Positions 6,536 through 9,292 of a stretch of 9,292 bases of DNA are shown piece after piece. The stretch is from NCBI GenBank assembly GCA_023254985.1, contig JALRJT010000068.1, forward strand, positions 1 through 9,292, in the 5' to 3' direction. The notes under the pieces are model-generated. The model did no database searches. It saw only the letters and a list, made by a program, of their open reading frames with translations, and was not told the DNA's origin. This stretch comes from Ilumatobacteraceae bacterium (GTDB lineage Bacteria; Actinomycetota; Acidimicrobiia; Acidimicrobiales; Ilumatobacteraceae). The position numbers and the translations under genes were made by a program. Numbering within the stretch: the stretch's first letter is position 1; each line of letters opens with the position of its first letter.

Positions 6536-6543
6536 GACGAGCC

Positions 6544-6942
6544 ATGAATGCGGTACCTCCAGACCTGCCACGCGTGCGCCTCACCGCGGCATGGGCGCGG
6601 GTCACGGTGGTCGCCTGGATCGTCGTCATGGCTGGCCTCATCGCCGTCGTCGTCACCGGACGCAACGTCGGCAAACCAGCGTGGTGGATCGGTCCCGAGT
6701 CGAACCCGACATTGTTCGTGTTGTGGGTCGTGCCGTTCGTCTTGCCACTGTGGACGATCCTGCTTGCATTTCGCTCGAGTCGCTTCGTCCCGATCATCGG
6801 CGTCATCGCATCGGTGGTCATCGCAGGATTCGCCGCGGGCGACATCGTGGACTCTCCGGGGGTCGCGCTCCTCGAAGGAGTCATCGCACTCGGTGGACTG
6901 TGCATCGCGCTCGCGACGTTCGCCGGTCTCGAGCGACGCTAA
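6544..6942 (+). CDS. Small four-helix integral membrane protein, unknown function
   Basis: I do not recognise this 132-residue protein. It has four strongly hydrophobic segments at about 17-38, 56-76, 81-99 and 106-127, short polar loops, and a positively charged end (ERR) after the last helix. The loop between helices 1 and 2 contains GRNVGKPAWWIGPESNP (39-55), with paired Trp near the membrane face. There is no obvious signal peptide, cysteine pair or conserved catalytic motif. It is most likely a genuine gene: the reading frame keeps the G/C-rich third positions of its neighbours, no other long frame fits better, and the ATG has the same TANNNT spacing as the other genes here. It lies between the divergent glycosyltransferase and argG (41 bp downstream, with its own predicted promoter), so the neighbourhood does not assign a role. 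An envelope function with the divergent unit is possible but only a guess. Confidence 0.8.
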   Translation: MNAVPPDLPRVRLTAAWARVTVVAWIVVMAGLIAVVVTGRNVGKPAWWIGPESNPTLFVLWVVPFVLPLWTILLAFRSSRFVPIIGVIASVVIAGFAAGDIVDSPGVALLEGVIALGGLCIALATFAGLERR

Positions 6943-6971
6943 AGCGGTCGTGTTTGACGCTGCGCGGTCTG

Positions 6972-6977
6972 TACCGT
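6972..6977 (+). promoter_or_regulatory. Predicted -10 box of argG (leaderless)
   Basis: TACCGT on the plus strand, 6 nt before the ATG at 6984, within the 41-bp gap after the membrane-protein gene. No Shine-Dalgarno sequence is present and no ARG-box palindrome is evident in the gap. Confidence 0.55.
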
Positions 6978-6983
6978 TGAACC

Positions 6984-8321
6984 ATGCCTGAAAGTTCCGC
7001 TTCGAACGCCAAAGTGTTGACCGCTCTCCCCGTCGGCGAGCGCGTCGGCATCGCATTCTCGGGTGGACTCGACACGTCGGCTGCCGTCGCCTGGATGCGA
7101 GAAAAGGGTGCGTTGCCCTACGCCTACACCGCTGATCTCGGTCAACCGGACGAACCCGATCTCTCCGGTGTTCCCGCCCGTGCTCTCGAGTACGGCGCGC
7201 AACACGCACGACTCGTGGACTGCAGCACCGAGCTCGTGCACGAAGGTCTCGTTGCGTTGCAATGCGGCGCATTCCACATCACCACGGCCGGCAAGACGTA
7301 TTTCAACACCACCCCACTCGGTCGCGCCGTCACCGGCACCTTGCTCGTGCGCGCGATGAAAGAAGATGGCGTCGACATCTGGGGTGACGGCAGCACGTAC
7401 AAGGGCAACGACATCGAACGCTTCTACCGTTACGGTCTGCTCGCCAATCCGAGCCTGCGCATCTACAAGCCATGGCTCGATGCAACGTTCGTGCGCGAGA
7501 TGGGTGGACGCGCAGAGATGAGTGCGTTCCTCGCATCGAAGAAATTGCCGTACCGCGATTCGGCGGAAAAGGCGTACTCGACGGACGCAAACATCTGGGG
7601 TGCGACACACGAAGCCAAGCAGCTCGAAGAGCTTGCGACGTCGATGCACATCGTCAAGCCGATCATGGGCGTCGCACATTGGGACGCATCGGTCGCGATC
7701 GCACCCGAAGACGTCACCATCGAGTTCCGTGAAGGCTGGCCCGTCGCGCTCAACGGCAAGGAGTTTGATTCTCAGGTTGCTCTCGTGCACGAGGCGAACC
7801 GCATCGGCGGCCGCCACGGGCTCGGCATGAGCGACCAGATCGAGAACCGCATCATCGAAGCAAAGAGCCGCGGAATCTACGAAGCCCCGGGACTCGCTCT
7901 CCTGCACATCGCCTACGAGCGTCTGTTGACGGCGATCCACAACGAGAACACGCTCGAGAACTATCGCCAAATGGGTCGCCGACTCGGCCGACTGCTGTAC
8001 GAAGGACGTTGGTTCGACCCGCAGTCACTGATGTTGCGCGAGCCACTCATGCGCTGGGTCGGATCACTCGTAACGGGAACCGTCACGTTGCAGCTGCGTC
8101 GCGGAGACGACTACACGATCGTGTCGACCTCCGGACCACACCTCACGTATGCACCCGAGCGACTGAGCATGGAGCGCGTGGAAGACGCAGCCTTCGGTCC
8201 GCTCGACCGCATCGGCCAGCTCACGATGCGAAACCTGGACATCCAAGACACGCGAGCCAAAATCGACGAATACCGCGCTGCCGGCACACTCGGGAGTGGC
8301 GGACTACTCGAACTCGACTAG
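6984..8321 (+). CDS. argG: Argininosuccinate synthase (E. coli-type long form)
   Basis: This cytoplasmic enzyme joins citrulline and aspartate using ATP to make argininosuccinate, the penultimate step of arginine synthesis. The 445 residues match the E. coli-type subfamily (about 447) and not the roughly 400-residue type common in Actinobacteria and Bacillus. The ATP pyrophosphatase loop AFSGGLDTS is at 24-32. Other stretches nearly identical to the E. coli protein as I remember it are YAYTADLGQPDE at 46-57, QCGAFH at 93-98, TYFNTTPLGRAVTGT at 105-119, DGSTYKGNDIERFYRYGLL at 135-153, EKAYSTDANIWGATHEAK at 195-212, NRIGGRHGLGMSDQIENRI near 273, and DRIGQLTMRNLDI in the C-terminal part. No argH or other arg gene is in the window. 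The ATG at 6984 is set by the family N-terminus (LPVGERVGIAFSGG) and the upstream TACCGT box. The TAG stop shares CTAG with the stop of the convergent peptidase gene. Confidence 0.98.
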   Translation: MPESSASNAKVLTALPVGERVGIAFSGGLDTSAAVAWMREKGALPYAYTADLGQPDEPDLSGVPARALEYGAQHARLVDCSTELVHEGLVALQCGAFHITTAGKTYFNTTPLGRAVTGTLLVRAMKEDGVDIWGDGSTYKGNDIERFYRYGLLANPSLRIYKPWLDATFVREMGGRAEMSAFLASKKLPYRDSAEKAYSTDANIWGATHEAKQLEELATSMHIVKPIMGVAHWDASVAIAPEDVTIEFREGWPVALNGKEFDSQVALVHEANRIGGRHGLGMSDQIENRIIEAKSRGIYEAPGLALLHIAYERLLTAIHNENTLENYRQMGRRLGRLLYEGRWFDPQSLMLREPLMRWVGSLVTGTVTLQLRRGDDYTIVSTSGPHLTYAPERLSMERVEDAAFGPLDRIGQLTMRNLDIQDTRAKIDEYRAAGTLGSGGLLELD

Positions 8322-9292
8322 TTCGCGTTCACGATCGCGCGCGCGATCCCCGCGACAAGCGCCGCCCGCTCGGGCATCGTCGACACGATGATGTGCTCAG
8401 ACTCTGCGTGTGCGCCGCCACCGACTGCACCGCACCCATCCAACGTCGGGATGCCGATCGCCGCGGTGAAATTGCCATCTGACCCGCCACCCACGGACAC
8501 ACCCCGCAAGTCGGCAACACCGATTTCCTTGGCAACACCCGTGGCAAGCGCAAACAACGACTGTGCTGCCGATTCGTGCATCGGAGGTCGATTGATCGAA
8601 CCACTCACCGTCACCGTTGCACCCGGGACCGTCGGAGCGAGCGACGCAAACGCAGACTCAACGCGCGCCTTTTCTGCAGGCTCGCTGATGCGTGTGTCGA
8701 CGATGATGTGTGCCGATGCAGGAACGACGTTTTCCGTGGTGCCCGCCGATGCAACGGTTGGTGTCACGGTGGTGCCAACATCTGGTCGGGCAAACGATGC
8801 GATGGTCTGCACCTGAGCGGCGAGTTCGACCAAGGAATTGATTCCTTTTTCCGGCTCCAAGCCGGCATGGGATGCGCGACCCTCGATGTCGAGACGGAAG
8901 GTGCCGACTCCCTTGCGACCGATCTTGAGTGCACCGCCATCAGCGGATGGCTCGATGACGAGCACATGTCCGGCGACTCGAGCACGCTCCTCGATCAATT
9001 CACGCGAGGCATACGAGCCGACTTCTTCATCGGCGGTGATCAAAATCTCGACGTGCGCAGACTCTTCGATCTCACCGAGACCGTAGATCGCCTGCACGAT
9101 TCCCGCCTTCATGTCGAAGATCCCGGGACCCCGTGCCACATCACCGTCACGGCTGAACGATCGACGAGCGACGGTGCCTTTGGGGAACACCGTGTCGTGG
9201 TGACCAACCACGAGCACCCGTGTGTCACTGGAACCCTTCCAGTGGACGTGCGGACCTTCGGGTGATTCGACGAGCGTCGGTCGCGACCCGAG
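8318..9292 (-). CDS. M20-family zinc metallopeptidase, carboxypeptidase G2-like (5' end outside window)
   Basis: The visible 324 codons run in frame off the right edge, so the N-terminal roughly 50-80 residues are missing and the GTG at 9217 is internal. Counting from the edge, the expected two-zinc ligands are present: His31 in GHHDTVF (the H-x-D motif), Asp60 in GPGIFDMKAG, Glu89/Glu90 in TADEEVGSYASREL, Glu114 in VLVIEPS, and His295 in GGGAHAESEHI. GRASHAG (138-144), with His142, marks the dimerisation domain, which spans about 123-235. The order and wording match the carboxypeptidase G2 (glutamate carboxypeptidase) branch, which cleaves C-terminal Glu or similar from peptide-like substrates. 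The exact substrate is not readable. Acetylornithine deacetylase (ArgE) belongs to the same superfamily and argG is next door, but the motifs fit the G2 branch better and the genes are convergent. The TAG stop overlaps the argG stop. Confidence 0.92.
   Translation of the reverse strand, partial: LGSRPTLVESPEGPHVHWKGSSDTRVLVVGHHDTVFPKGTVARRSFSRDGDVARGPGIFDMKAGIVQAIYGLGEIEESAHVEILITADEEVGSYASRELIEERARVAGHVLVIEPSADGGALKIGRKGVGTFRLDIEGRASHAGLEPEKGINSLVELAAQVQTIASFARPDVGTTVTPTVASAGTTENVVPASAHIIVDTRISEPAEKARVESAFASLAPTVPGATVTVSGSINRPPMHESAAQSLFALATGVAKEIGVADLRGVSVGGGSDGNFTAAIGIPTLDGCGAVGGGAHAESEHIIVSTMPERAALVAGIARAIVNAN

Noticed and set aside
6954..6959. TTGACG before argG (and a similar one at 3798-3803 before tetR) as -35 boxes
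   Set aside because: The spacers to the -10 boxes are only 12 and 14 bp, too short for a standard promoter. No consistent -35 is seen at 16-18 bp at the other genes either.
6939..7970. A 343-codon open frame on the minus strand opposite argG
   Set aside because: It is wholly antisense to a clearly real argG. Its protein is rich in Arg, Val, Asp, His and Cys without domain logic, as expected for the shadow of a GC-rich coding frame.
8318..9292. The M20 peptidase as ArgE (acetylornithine deacetylase) working with argG
   Set aside because: The motif wording fits the carboxypeptidase G2 branch, and the gene is convergent with argG, not in an operon with it.
1..9292. tRNA or rRNA genes, CRISPR arrays, insertion sequences, phage genes, intrinsic terminators
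   Set aside because: I looked across both strands by eye and saw no cloverleaf, direct-repeat array, transposase motif, or GC-rich hairpin followed by a T run. The gaps are too short to hold most of these.

Overview
The window looks like ordinary chromosomal DNA from a moderately high-GC actinobacterium. I lean to the class Acidimicrobiia. The grounds are the codon use, a PafB-type WYL regulator, the Thr/Pro-rich tail on a cell-wall enzyme, and TANNNT -10 boxes placed directly in front of start codons. That placement is inference about lineage and is not proven by any marker gene here. Coding density is very high: nine complete or partial-edge genes plus one small membrane-protein gene fill the window, no gap exceeds 50 bp, and I see no RNA gene, mobile element, CRISPR array or long repeat.

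Layout. On the minus strand, 1-568 is the 5' part of a PafB-like HTH/WYL regulator and 579-2177 is glucose-6-phosphate isomerase (pgi). Divergent from pgi, 2217-3128 is a RarD/EamA-family transporter. It converges on a TetR regulator (3125-3769, minus) with a 4-bp stop-codon overlap. Upstream of tetR and on the same strand is a three-gene unit read right to left: a DPM1-like family 2 glycosyltransferase (5753-6496), a membrane-anchored L,D-transpeptidase (4734-5756, ATGA overlap) and an alpha/beta hydrolase (3800-4720). Divergent from the glycosyltransferase, 6544-6942 encodes a small four-helix membrane protein, followed by argG (6984-8321). argG converges on an M20 zinc peptidase (8318 to beyond 9292, minus), again with a 4-bp stop overlap.

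How the genes work together. The glycosyltransferase and L,D-transpeptidase form a plausible cell-envelope unit. pgi and argG are central metabolism. The regulators are PafB-like (a family with DNA-damage-response members) and TetR, and neither has an obvious target here except possibly its neighbours. I found no sign of a novel multi-gene system.

The strongest signal is at the promoters. All seven genes that begin a transcription unit, or could begin one, have a TANNNT hexamer ending 6-9 nt before the start codon and no Shine-Dalgarno sequence. The two genes internal to the operon lack this hexamer. This is what leaderless transcription looks like, and it also decides two GTG starts. A second point worth checking is a Gly where most glucose-6-phosphate isomerases have the catalytic Glu.
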